This document shows, one piece after another, positions 7,728 to 14,379 of a stretch of DNA of 15,935 nucleotides. Made by a program: the position numbers and the translations under genes. How positions within the stretch are numbered: position 1 is the stretch's first letter; each line of letters opens with the position of its first letter. Below the pieces are notes generated by a model that saw only the letters and a list, made by a program, of their open reading frames with translations, had not been told where the DNA came from and ran no database searches. The DNA is from DASVFB01 sp036380275 (GTDB taxonomy: Bacteria; Actinomycetota; Thermoleophilia; Gaiellales; Gaiellaceae). The stretch is taken from positions 1 to 15,935 of the forward strand of contig DASVFB010000042.1 of NCBI GenBank assembly GCA_036380275.1, read 5' to 3'.

Positions 7728-8429
7728 ATGGATGCCGTCCTGCACGCGTGGTTCGCCGCCAACGAGCGAGATCTGCCCTGGCGACGGACGCGGGATCCCT
7801 ACGCGATTCTCGTCAGCGAGGTGATGCTCCAGCAGACACAGGTCGAGCGCGTCGTGCCTCGGTATCTCGCCTGGCTGGAGCGATGGCCGACGGTCGAGGC
7901 GCTCGCCGCAGCGGCGATTCCCGACGTGCTGCGCGAGTGGCAGGGGCTCGGCTACAACCGGCGCGCGCTCAACCTCCACCGCGCAGCTGCGGCGATCAGC
8001 GAGCGCGGCTGGCCGAGCGACCTGACCGAACTGCCGGGCGTCGGCGCGTACACGTCCGCGGCGATCCGCAACTTCGCGTTCGGCGAGGACGTGTTGCCGG
8101 TCGACACGAACGTGCGTCGCGTGCAGGAGCGGACCAAGCATCGATTCTCCTCGCGCACTGCGCAAGCGCTGATGGATCTCGGCGCGACCGTCTGCCTCGC
8201 GCGCGTCCCCCGCTGCGGGATCTGCCCGCTCTCGGAAGGCTGCCCGTCGCGCGGTCGCCGCTACGAGCCGCTCCGAAAGCAGTCGCGCTTCGAGGGCTCG
8301 TTCCGGCAGCGTCGCGCGCGGGCGTTGCGCTCGATCCTCGCCGGCGAGCAACCGCACGACGACGAGGCCGTCGCCGCGCTCGCGCGCGACGGGCTCGTCG
8401 AGTCTTTGCCGGTAGTGTCCGGCGCATGA
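7728..8429 (+). CDS. mutY: A/G-specific adenine DNA glycosylase (compact MutY)
   Basis: Removes adenine mispaired with 8-oxoguanine in base excision repair. The 233 residues show catalytic Glu31 in SEVMLQQTQVE, the helix-hairpin-helix LPGVGAYT (102-109), catalytic Asp126 in VDTNVRRV, and an iron-sulfur loop C156-X6-C163-X2-C166-X5-C172. It is much shorter than E. coli MutY (350): the MutT-like 8-oxoG-recognition domain is missing, and the stretch between Asp126 and the first cluster Cys is about 25-30 residues shorter than I recall for other MutY proteins. All catalytic residues remain, so it is probably a lineage-specific compact form. The ATG at 7728 is the natural start; the longer open frame upstream is antisense to the transglycosylase. 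Its stop overlaps the next start (ATGA). Confidence 0.88.
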   Translation: MDAVLHAWFAANERDLPWRRTRDPYAILVSEVMLQQTQVERVVPRYLAWLERWPTVEALAAAAIPDVLREWQGLGYNRRALNLHRAAAAISERGWPSDLTELPGVGAYTSAAIRNFAFGEDVLPVDTNVRRVQERTKHRFSSRTAQALMDLGATVCLARVPRCGICPLSEGCPSRGRRYEPLRKQSRFEGSFRQRRARALRSILAGEQPHDDEAVAALARDGLVESLPVVSGA

Positions 8430-8671
8430 GCACGCGGTACGACGAGTTGATCGAGCGTCTCCGCGAGTCGGCGTTGCCGGAGCGGAACGCGCCGCCGGAT
8501 TTCGCGTCGTACCTCGGAAAAGTGCGGCTGCACGCGTACAAGGTCACCGACGGCGACGTGCAGGCGCTCAAGGAAACGGGCTATTCGGAGGACGAGATCT
8601 TCGAGCACACCGTCTCCGCAGCCGTCGCGGCCGGGCTCGAGCGACTCGAAGCCGGCCTGGGAGCGCTGTGA
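8426..8671 (+). CDS. Small protein (81 aa) resembling the C-terminal half of an AhpD/CMD-like domain
   Basis: Unrecognised by name. It starts at ATG 8426 in a 4-nt ATGA overlap with mutY and ends in a GTGA overlap with the AhpD-like gene, so the three are translationally coupled. It has no cysteine, signal peptide or membrane segment. Residues about 36-81 (KVTDGDVQALKETGYSEDEI and the following AAVAAGLERLEAGL) look like the helical part that follows the CxxC centre in carboxymuconolactone decarboxylase/AhpD-like proteins. Fitting with the next gene, it may be a structural partner of that redox protein; this is inference. Charged, GC-rich codon use matches the neighbours, which supports a real gene. 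Confidence 0.75.
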   Translation: MSTRYDELIERLRESALPERNAPPDFASYLGKVRLHAYKVTDGDVQALKETGYSEDEIFEHTVSAAVAAGLERLEAGLGAL

Positions 8672-9213
8672 GACTTGCCGTCGTCGACGCATCCCCGGCG
8701 CCGCGCCCGCTCGGAGTCCTGAAGACGCTCCATTACCGGCCGGAACTGTTCGGCCGCCCGTACTCCGACGCGCTCGACCTCGCGTTGCGAGGCCCGTCGG
8801 ACTGGAGCGAAGGCGAGCGTGAGTTGTTCGCCGCGTTCGTCTCCTCCCTCAACCAGTGCCCGTTCTGAACGAACGCCCACGGCGCGGTCGCGTCGTACGC
8901 ACTCGGACAGGACGTATGGGACGCGGTCGAGCGCGACTGGCGGACCGCGCCCGTCTCACCTGAGCTCCGCGCGACGCTCGGCTTCCTCGAGAAGCTGACG
9001 CTCCGTCCAGGCGACATCTCGCGCAAGGACGCCGACGCGGTCCGAGCCGCCGGTGTGTCGGACAACGCGCTCGTCGACGCGATTCACGTCTGCGCGCTGT
9101 TCAGCATGATCGTCCGGCTGGCCGACGCGCTCGGCTGGGACGTGCCGTCCTATGAGTCGTTCGCAGAGCGCGCCGACGGCATGCTCGCGAGCGGCTACGC
9201 GCTCGAGGACTGA
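8668..9213 (+). CDS. AhpD-like peroxidase-related selenoprotein with CxxU centre (TGA at codon 67 read as selenocysteine)
   Basis: AhpD/carboxymuconolactone-decarboxylase-fold redox protein, 181 residues if the in-frame TGA at 8866-8868 is decoded. The family centre E-x(n)-CxxC-x3-H reads here as ERELFAAFVSSLNQ, then C64-P-F-[TGA67]-T-N-A-H71. The TGA therefore replaces exactly the second redox cysteine. The same frame then continues for 114 sense codons of family-like helical sequence to a TGA at 9211, giving the family's usual length of about 180. A hairpin with GGUC loop follows the TGA (8879-8896). Start is GTG 8668, with GGGAG at 8659-8663 and a GTGA overlap with the 81-aa gene. Family members reduce peroxides or disulfides through the Cys pair. 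A single TGC-to-TGA mutation or sequencing error is the alternative; sel genes are not in this window. Confidence 0.75.
8879..8896 (+). promoter_or_regulatory. Candidate bacterial SECIS hairpin
   Basis: Within the coding sequence after the TGA, 8879-8885 (ACGGCGC) pairs with 8890-8896 (GCGTCGT) in 7 bp, one of them G-U, closing a GGUC loop (8886-8889). The loop begins 17 nt after the TGA. Bacterial SECIS elements are short stem-loops just downstream of UGA, with a G at the start of the apical loop, at about this distance; E. coli fdhF has a GGUCU loop. Fit is by eye, and GC-rich DNA forms such hairpins by chance. Confidence 0.55.
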
Positions 9214-9683
9214 AGCAGCGCGACGGCCTGTGCGGCGAGCCCCTCGCCGCGGCCCGTAAAGCCGAGTGCATCAGTCGTCGTCGCTCGCACCGAGATCCGG
9301 TCTGCGTCGACCTCCAGTGTCCCGGTGAGCAGCAGCTGCATCTGCTTGCGGACGCCTGCGATCCTCGGCTCCTGACCTATCAGCACGACGTCCGCGTTGA
9401 CGAGCTCGTACCCGCACGTCCGGACCTGAGCGTACGCCTCGCGCAGCAGCTTGAGCGACGACACGCCCTTGAGCTCGGGGTCCTCCGCCGGAAAGAGCGT
9501 GCCGATGTCGCCGAGGCCTACCGGCCCGAGCAGCGCGTCGATCAGCGCGTGAGTGATCACGTCGCCGTCGGAGTGCCCGGCGAGCCCGCGCGGCGAGCGA
9601 AAGGCCACGCCTCCGAGCACGAGCGGCACGCCCGGCTCGAACGCGTGCGCGTCGACGCCGATTCCCACGCGCAGGTCAGCCAT
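9195..9683 (-). CDS. ispF: 2-C-methyl-D-erythritol 2,4-cyclodiphosphate synthase
   Basis: MEP isoprenoid pathway enzyme; cyclises CDP-methylerythritol 2-phosphate to the cyclodiphosphate with loss of CMP. The 162 residues match the family length. Metal ligands are visible as D11 and H13 (GIGVDAHAF) and H45 (HSDGDVITHALIDALLG). The C-terminal trimer region with TTTDALGFTGRGEGLAAQA is complete. The start is ATG 9683, beginning MADLRVGIG; the longer open frame upstream is antisense or out-of-frame to the HAD gene. It overlaps the HAD gene by 8 nt, and its 3' end overlaps the convergent selenoprotein gene by 19 nt. Confidence 0.95.
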   Translation of the reverse strand: MADLRVGIGVDAHAFEPGVPLVLGGVAFRSPRGLAGHSDGDVITHALIDALLGPVGLGDIGTLFPAEDPELKGVSSLKLLREAYAQVRTCGYELVNADVVLIGQEPRIAGVRKQMQLLLTGTLEVDADRISVRATTTDALGFTGRGEGLAAQAVALLQSSSA

Positions 9684-10257
9684 CGAGCGCGCCAGGTAGC
9701 TCGTCGAGGCCTCGAATCGCGATCGCCTCAGCCGGCGGGTCGTGCAGGTGCCCCCACGGACCGCGCTTGATGTGGACTGCGACCATCCCCGCAGCGAGCG
9801 CCGGCTCCACGTCGTTGTCCACACGGTCGCCGACGTAGGCGATCTCCTCGGGCGCGAGTGCTGCCTCGGCCGAGATCCGCTCGAAGAAACCGGGAGCCGG
9901 CTTCTCGATCTTCCAGCGCCCGGACGAACCGACTAGCTCCGCATGCTCGCGCAGAAGTTCCTCCGTCGCTGCAGGCGTGTTCCCGACGGCGCCGACGAGC
10001 AGCCCCATCGAGCGGAGCCTGGCCAGACACGGAAGCGCGTCGGCGTAGAAATCGCTCGAACCCCAGGTCGAAGCCGGCTGCGAGACACCGAGAATCTCCC
10101 AAACCCGCGAATGTCTTTCTCGGCGCGCGGCCAGCCCACCGAGCACGCCCATCAGAGTGAAGCGCGAAACGCCGGCTGCGTCGGCGGCCGCTTCCCACAT
10201 GCGCGTCTCGTCGACGAGGGTCTCGCCGACGTCGAAGACGACCGCCTTTACAACCAC
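9676..10257 (-). CDS. HAD-superfamily hydrolase between ispD and ispF
   Basis: A 193-residue haloacid-dehalogenase-like phosphohydrolase. Motif I is FDVGETLVDE with nucleophile Asp9; the position two residues later, usually an acid/base Asp, is Gly11. Motif II is probably the Thr in VGAVGNTPAA, motif III Lys in WKIEKPAPGFF, and motif IV GDRVDNDV. The Gly variant is seen in some HAD subfamilies and leaves catalysis uncertain. The start is GTG 10257, overlapping ispD by 10 nt; its end overlaps ispF by 8 nt. This tight coupling between two MEP-pathway genes hints at a metabolite-repair or isoprenoid phosphatase role, but that is inference and the substrate is unknown. Confidence 0.85.
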   Translation of the reverse strand: MVVKAVVFDVGETLVDETRMWEAAADAAGVSRFTLMGVLGGLAARRERHSRVWEILGVSQPASTWGSSDFYADALPCLARLRSMGLLVGAVGNTPAATEELLREHAELVGSSGRWKIEKPAPGFFERISAEAALAPEEIAYVGDRVDNDVEPALAAGMVAVHIKRGPWGHLHDPPAEAIAIRGLDELPGALDG

Positions 10258-10904
10258 GAGGCCACCAGCGCAAGATCCTCGCGCGAGGTCACCTTCAGCA
10301 GCCGCGGATCGCCTTGCACTGCTTTGATCTTGCCGCCTTGGGCCTCGACGAGCGCAGCGCAGTCGGTCCCCTCGCCCGCGGCGGCCCGGCGCAGCGCGTC
10401 GGCGAGAAAGGCCTGCGGTGTCTGCGTGAGGACGAGCCCTTCGCGCTCGACGGTCTCCACCACCTCGTCCGCACGGACGCGCTTTACGGTGTCCGACACC
10501 TGGATGACCGGCACTGCGCCGTCGTAGCCTTCGGAGAGCGGCGCGAGGACGCGTCCGATCACCTCGTCCGAGACGAGTGGTCGCGCCGCATCGTGAACGA
10601 GCACGACCGCGGCGTCCTCGGGCACCTCAGCCAGCGCTGTCCGCACCGACGCCGCGCGCGTCGCGCCGCCGGTGACGACGCTGCTCACCTTCCCCGCGCC
10701 GATCTGTTCGGCGAGCACGATGCACGGCTCCTCCCAATCCGGAGGAGCCGCGACGACGATGCCGTCGATCCAGTCGGAGTCGTCGAGCCGGCGCAGCGGC
10801 TCGGCGACCAGAGGAAGGTCACCGAGCCGAGCGAACGCCTTAGGGCGATCGTCGCCCAACCGTTCTCCGCGACCCGCAGCCGCGAGAACGGCCCACACGG
10901 ACAC
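10248..10904 (-). CDS. ispD: 2-C-methyl-D-erythritol 4-phosphate cytidylyltransferase
   Basis: MEP-pathway enzyme joining CTP and methylerythritol 4-phosphate to CDP-methylerythritol. The 218 residues carry the nucleotide-binding loop VLAAAGRGERLGDDRPKAF near the N-terminus, VLVHDAARPLV in the middle, the DTVKRV segment and LTQTPQAF, all typical. The annotated start is GTG 10904; a second GTG six bases downstream (10898) also precedes the conserved loop closely. There is no Shine-Dalgarno sequence. The start lies 4 nt after the end of structured element copy B, which separates the gene from carD. In mycobacteria carD and ispD are direct neighbours. Confidence 0.93.
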   Translation of the reverse strand: MSVWAVLAAAGRGERLGDDRPKAFARLGDLPLVAEPLRRLDDSDWIDGIVVAAPPDWEEPCIVLAEQIGAGKVSSVVTGGATRAASVRTALAEVPEDAAVVLVHDAARPLVSDEVIGRVLAPLSEGYDGAVPVIQVSDTVKRVRADEVVETVEREGLVLTQTPQAFLADALRRAAAGEGTDCAALVEAQGGKIKAVQGDPRLLKVTSREDLALVASWL

Positions 10905-10908
10905 GTTA

Positions 10909-11073
10909 GGTGGTCACGGCCGCAAGCACAGTTGTCCGCCTGGCCGGCTGCAAACACTGCGCATGCCGGCGTCCTCAGTCGCCCCGATAGCTTCTGCTAT
11001 CGGGGCTCCCTGCGTCCTTGGCCTGCTTCGTTTTCACCGGCCAGACGGGAACGCGCTTACGGCCGTGACCACT
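10909..11073 (-). ncRNA. Structured repeat element, copy B (between carD and ispD)
   Basis: Inverted copy of the element at 5008-5172. Read on the minus strand, G11072 to G11052 pairs with U10930 to C10910, giving 21 consecutive pairs with three G-U, all in the sense orientation. The inner 13-pair stem is kept, and the internal hairpin is perfect here (11 bp, AGAA loop; 10981-11006). Five terminal-arm pairs differ from copy A on both sides yet remain paired. It fills the whole carD-ispD gap: its first bases overlap the carD TAG stop and it ends 4 nt before the ispD GTG. CTAG at the 5' edge and CTAA at the 3' edge could be a decayed target duplication. Confidence 0.7.
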
Positions 11074-11644
11074 AGGCCGCCGCGCTGGCCTTGGTTTTCG
11101 ACTTCGACGCGGTCGTCGTCGCCGTCGTCGTCACGGCCTTCTTCGCAGTCCCGTTCGTCGTGCCGTTCGTGGAGAGCACCTCGTCTAGCCACTCAGCCGC
11201 AGCCTCTTCGTCGAGGCTCTTCGCGTACATCAGCTCGGACGCCAGGATCTTCTTTGCCTTCACGAACATCTGCTTCTCACCCGTCGAGAGACCCTTCTCG
11301 TGGTCGCGCAGCGAGAGATTGCGCACGACTTCCGCGAGTTCGAAGATGTCGCCGGTCTTCATCTTGTCGCGGTTGTGCTTGAAGCGGCGGTTCCAGTTCT
11401 TCGGCATCGCGGTGCCACCACCGGTCAATGCCTTCGTGACCTTCTTGACCATCTCCTCGTCGATCACCTGCCGAAGCCCCACTGCCTCGGCGTTCTCGCA
11501 CGGAACGTTGACGGTCATGTCGTTGTGCAGAATTTTGATCGTCAGGTACTCGCGCTTCTCCCCCAGCACCATGCGCTTTTCCTTCTTGACGATCGTGCCT
11601 GCTCCGTGGTGCGGATACACCACCTTGTCGCCGACCTTGAACAA
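11072..11644 (-). CDS. carD: CarD-family RNA polymerase-binding transcription regulator
   Basis: Binds the RNA polymerase beta subunit and stabilises open promoter complexes, chiefly at rRNA and housekeeping promoters. The 190 residues consist of the Tudor-like RNAP-interaction domain (FKVGDKVVYPHHGAGTI to about residue 60), then a helical DNA-binding domain. That domain includes Trp84 in PKNWNRRFK, equivalent to the tryptophan that wedges the -10 minor groove in mycobacterial CarD. The last about 30 residues form a Thr/Ala/Lys-rich low-complexity tail, longer than usual. The start is TTG 11644, chosen for the strong GGGGAGG purine tract 5 nt upstream and the family N-terminus; the open frame extends further but without CarD similarity. 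A possible extended -10 promoter lies at 11721-11729. Confidence 0.93.
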   Translation of the reverse strand: MFKVGDKVVYPHHGAGTIVKKEKRMVLGEKREYLTIKILHNDMTVNVPCENAEAVGLRQVIDEEMVKKVTKALTGGGTAMPKNWNRRFKHNRDKMKTGDIFELAEVVRNLSLRDHEKGLSTGEKQMFVKAKKILASELMYAKSLDEEAAAEWLDEVLSTNGTTNGTAKKAVTTTATTTASKSKTKASAAA

Positions 11645-11720
11645 GCCTTCCTCCCCTACGCGTCGCGGGTGTACTCGGCAAGACGCCGACGGCGTAAACG
11701 CCCCCGGCGCAATGTTCACT

Positions 11721-11729
11721 AGTGTATCA
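11721..11729 (-). promoter_or_regulatory. Possible extended -10 promoter for carD
   Basis: TGATACACT on the minus strand fits TG-N-TANNNT. It lies about 77 nt before the carD TTG. Two GGGACTTT octamers occur just upstream, at 11729-11736 and 11758-11765. No consensus -35 is seen. Confidence 0.35.
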
Positions 11730-11783
11730 AAAGTCCCGCAAATCGGCCACTTTTCTGCAAAGTCCCTGCACGTTGCGATGTTC

Positions 11784-11808
11784 GCGCGAACTGCTTCGCA
11801 GTTCGCGC
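11784..11808. repeat. Perfect palindrome, 11-3-11 (disA-carD gap, second of a pair)
   Basis: GCGCGAACTGC-TTC-GCAGTTCGCGC. It shares the core GCGAA-N-TGC-NNN-GCA-N-TTCGC with the palindrome at 11835-11863; the centres are 53 bp apart. No U-tract follows on either strand. It could be a terminator without a U-tract, an operator or a REP-like repeat. Confidence 0.6.
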
Positions 11809-11834
11809 TCGAGGACGGTCATGCCCGGTTTGCC

Positions 11835-11863
11835 CCGAGCGAAATGCGCAGCATTTCGCTCGG
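11835..11863 (-). terminator. Perfect 13-3-13 palindrome right after disA (putative terminator)
   Basis: CCGAGCGAAATGC-GCA-GCATTTCGCTCGG begins on the base after the disA stop codon. A 13-bp stem with a 3-nt loop placed there suggests transcript termination or 3'-end protection. The T-run expected of a classical intrinsic terminator is absent (GGGGCAAA follows). It is related in sequence to the palindrome at 11784-11808. Confidence 0.45.
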
Positions 11864-13003
11864 CTAAAGCTGGAGATAGCGATCCACGAGGTTGTGCTCC
11901 TGGAGGCGGCGGAGTCCTTCGCGGATGTCGCGGGCCCGGGCAGTGCCGACTCCCTGCACCGCTTCGAGGTCGCGCTGGGACGCGCGGACGATCGCTTCCA
12001 GTCCCTCCAGGTCCGCCACGACCCGCTGAATAACGCCCGGCGGCAGGCGCGGGATGTTCGACAGCACGCGGTAGCCCCTCGCGGAAACCGTGTGATCCAG
12101 CGGATTGACGGTCCGCGGGTAGCCCAGAAGCTCCGCGATCCGCTCGAACTCGAGCAGCTCCTGATAACTGAGCGCTGCGAGGCCTTCAAGCGCGAGAACG
12201 GCCTCTGGCCCGCCGCCGGAGACGTGGTAGTCGTTCACGATCGCCGCCCGCTGGCCCGGGACGTCCCCGAGGAGCTCGGTCAGCCGCATACGGATCAGCC
12301 GTCCCTCGGTGCCGAGCTCGACGCAGTTCCGCTCGATCTCCTCTGCCATTCGCGTCGTCAGCTCGGCCCGCTGGAGGACGACCAGCACATCGTCGAGGAC
12401 GACGGCATTCTGGAACTCGAGGGCCGTCAGGCGTGTCAGCACCTGCTCGAGCCGGGTCCGATAGGTGTCGAGGGTCGCGAGGGCCTGGTTCGTCTTCGCG
12501 AGCAGCGTCGGTACGGGATCGAGCTGGTAGCGCTGCCTGCCCTGGAAGATCGTCACCGTCTCGCGCTGCTGCGAAATCGAGATGACAAGGGCGCCGGTCT
12601 GCTTCGCAACCCGCTCGGCGGTGCGATGGCGGGTGCCTGTCTCGTCCGACGAGATGGTCGGGTCCGGCATGAGTTGGACGTTGGCGTAGGCGATCTTCGA
12701 CAGGTTGTCCTTGACGATGATCGCGCCGTCCATCTTCGCGAGCTCGTACAGAGCCTGGCCGGTGAAGACCAAGTCGAGCCGCATTCCGCCCGAGTAGAGA
12801 AACGACAGTGACTCGGGATCGCCCATGACGATCAGCGCACCTTCGTGCGAGCGGATGATGTCGTCGATCCCCTGTCTGAGCTCGGTTCCGGGTGCGACGC
12901 GCGCGATCGAGGAGAGTAGACGAGGGTCGCGGCGCGGGTCGTCTTCCGACGGTGAACGCGTGAAGCCAAGCGTCCCGGCTTGCTTATCCCCTCTGTCCGG
13001 CAT
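11864..13003 (-). CDS. disA: DNA integrity scanning diadenylate cyclase DisA
   Basis: Makes cyclic di-AMP from two ATP and scans DNA for branched structures. The 379 residues match the family (360 in Bacillus). The N-terminal DAC domain shows the DGA motif at 92-94 (KMDGAIIV) and the RHR motif at 125-127 (GTRHRTAERVA). A central helical linker follows, then the C-terminal helix-hairpin-helix DNA-binding region (DLEAVQGVGTARARDI). Start ATG 13003 is preferred over ATG 13024 because GGCGGGG lies at a proper distance upstream; the first start has GAGG only 1 nt away. It overlaps radA by 20 nt. RadA is a known functional partner and inhibitor of DisA in other bacteria. Confidence 0.95.
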   Translation of the reverse strand: MPDRGDKQAGTLGFTRSPSEDDPRRDPRLLSSIARVAPGTELRQGIDDIIRSHEGALIVMGDPESLSFLYSGGMRLDLVFTGQALYELAKMDGAIIVKDNLSKIAYANVQLMPDPTISSDETGTRHRTAERVAKQTGALVISISQQRETVTIFQGRQRYQLDPVPTLLAKTNQALATLDTYRTRLEQVLTRLTALEFQNAVVLDDVLVVLQRAELTTRMAEEIERNCVELGTEGRLIRMRLTELLGDVPGQRAAIVNDYHVSGGGPEAVLALEGLAALSYQELLEFERIAELLGYPRTVNPLDHTVSARGYRVLSNIPRLPPGVIQRVVADLEGLEAIVRASQRDLEAVQGVGTARARDIREGLRRLQEHNLVDRYLQL

Positions 13004-14324
13004 CGAGCCCCGCCTTGATCGCATGCCTCAATGTGTCGTGCGCTTCCACGTTGAGTTTGCCATGCGAGGCGGTTCCCGCCGGGACGACGACCCGATCGAG
13101 GCCGAGCTTCGCGCACTCCTGCAGCCGCCGCTCCGCTTGCGTCGCAGGCCGCAGGCGGCCGGTAAGACCGACCTCGCCGAACGCAGCGAGCCGGTTTCCG
13201 ACCGGAACGCCCTTTGCGGCAGACGCGATCGCGAGCGCGACTGCGAGGTCGGCGCCCGGCTCGTCGATACGGACACCCCCCGCCACGTTCACGAAGACGT
13301 CCGCACTGCCTAGCGCAACGCCTGCGTGGCGGCCGAGCACGGCGACGATCATCGCGAGGCGCTTCGGGTCGACGCCGGTCCCGACGCGGCGCGGCATCGC
13401 AAGGTCGGTCGGCGACACGAGCGACTGGACCTCGAGCAGCATCGGGCGCGTCCCCTCGAGCGCGCACGCCACAGCCGCGCCGACCTCTCCGTCCTCGGTC
13501 TTGCCGAAGAGCGCGGACGGGTCCGGCACGCCGACGAGGCCTGCGCCTGTCATCTCGAACACGCCGAGCTCGTTCGTCGACCCGAAGCGGTTCTTCACCG
13601 CCCGCAGGATGCGGTGCGCGTGGTAGCGATCGCCCTCGAATTGCAGGACGCAGTCGACTAGGTGCTCGAGCACGCGGGGGCCGGCGACCGAGCCGTCCTT
13701 CGTCACGTGGCCGACGAGGATCGTCGCGACGGCGCTCTCCTTGGCGACGCGCAGCAGGCGCGCCGCCGCTTCGCGGACCTGCGCAACCGAGCCCGGAGCG
13801 GAGCCGAGGTCGGCTGCGTACAGCGTCTGCACCGAGTCGATCACGCAGACGTCCGGGCGCTCGCGCTCGAGCGTGGCGCAGACCACGTCGAGCTCGGTTT
13901 CCGCCAGGATCTCGACGTTCGCCGCGCCTCCGAGGCGCCCGGCGCGGAGCTTCACCTGTGCGACGGACTCCTCGCCGGTGACGAGAAGGGCGCGCCGCGT
14001 CTCGCTCATTGCCTGCAGCGCCATCAGCAGCAGGGTCGACTTGCCGACGCCGGGCTCGCCGCCGACGAGGACGAGCGACGCTGGAACGAGCCCGCCGCCG
14101 AGGACGCGGTCGAGCTCCGGAACTCCTGTCCCGATCCGCTCGGCCTCAGCCGCGTCGACGTCGACGAGGCGCAGCACGGGCTTGGCCGCCGCCGCGTCGC
14201 CCGCGGCCGCCGGACCTTCCTCCACGAGCGTCCCGAACGCGTCGCAGCCTGGGCACTTGCCGAACCAGCGGCCGGCGGTGTAGCCGCATTCGGAACAGGC
14301 GTATTTCACGGCGGTCTTCGCCAC
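12984..14324 (-). CDS. radA: DNA repair protein RadA (Sms)
   Basis: Hexameric ATP-dependent helicase-like protein that extends branch migration in recombinational repair. The 446 residues show an N-terminal zinc finger (C10-X2-C13, C24-X2-C27), Walker A GEPGVGKST (89-97), the RadA-specific KNRFGSTNELGVFEM motif in the middle, and a C-terminal Lon-protease-like domain with GLTGRLRPATQAERRL. Length is usual (about 450-460). The start is GTG 14324; no Shine-Dalgarno is present, but TAGTCT ends 6 nt before, suggesting leaderless transcription. It overlaps disA, and eamA lies upstream on the same strand with a 55-bp gap. Confidence 0.95.
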   Translation of the reverse strand: MAKTAVKYACSECGYTAGRWFGKCPGCDAFGTLVEEGPAAAGDAAAAKPVLRLVDVDAAEAERIGTGVPELDRVLGGGLVPASLVLVGGEPGVGKSTLLLMALQAMSETRRALLVTGEESVAQVKLRAGRLGGAANVEILAETELDVVCATLERERPDVCVIDSVQTLYAADLGSAPGSVAQVREAAARLLRVAKESAVATILVGHVTKDGSVAGPRVLEHLVDCVLQFEGDRYHAHRILRAVKNRFGSTNELGVFEMTGAGLVGVPDPSALFGKTEDGEVGAAVACALEGTRPMLLEVQSLVSPTDLAMPRRVGTGVDPKRLAMIVAVLGRHAGVALGSADVFVNVAGGVRIDEPGADLAVALAIASAAKGVPVGNRLAAFGEVGLTGRLRPATQAERRLQECAKLGLDRVVVPAGTASHGKLNVEAHDTLRHAIKAGLDAGQRG

Positions 14325-14330
14325 CGGGCC

Positions 14331-14336
14331 AGACTA
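14331..14336 (-). promoter_or_regulatory. Possible -10 box (TAGTCT) for leaderless radA-disA
   Basis: TAGTCT ends 6 nt before the radA GTG in the 55-bp gap after eamA; no ribosome binding site is seen. The -35 element is not recognisable. Confidence 0.3.
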
Positions 14337-14379
14337 CGCGCGCGTTCGGACGCTCTTCGCGCCGGATCTGTGCCGAATT

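Noticed and set aside
6582..8357. 591-residue version of the lytic transglycosylase
   Set aside because: The extra N-terminal 230 residues are antisense to mutY and low in domain sense; a signal peptide begins at the GTG at 7667.
8668..8868. A separate 66-residue protein ending at the TGA
   Set aside because: The frame continues without interruption to a family-sized end and the TGA falls on a redox Cys. A truncated AhpD-like protein without its active centre makes little sense. Simple nonsense mutation remains possible and is stated.
12984..13024. disA start at ATG 13024
   Set aside because: Its GAGG is only 1 nt from the ATG; ATG 13003 has a better spaced GGCGGGG and gives a more usual length.
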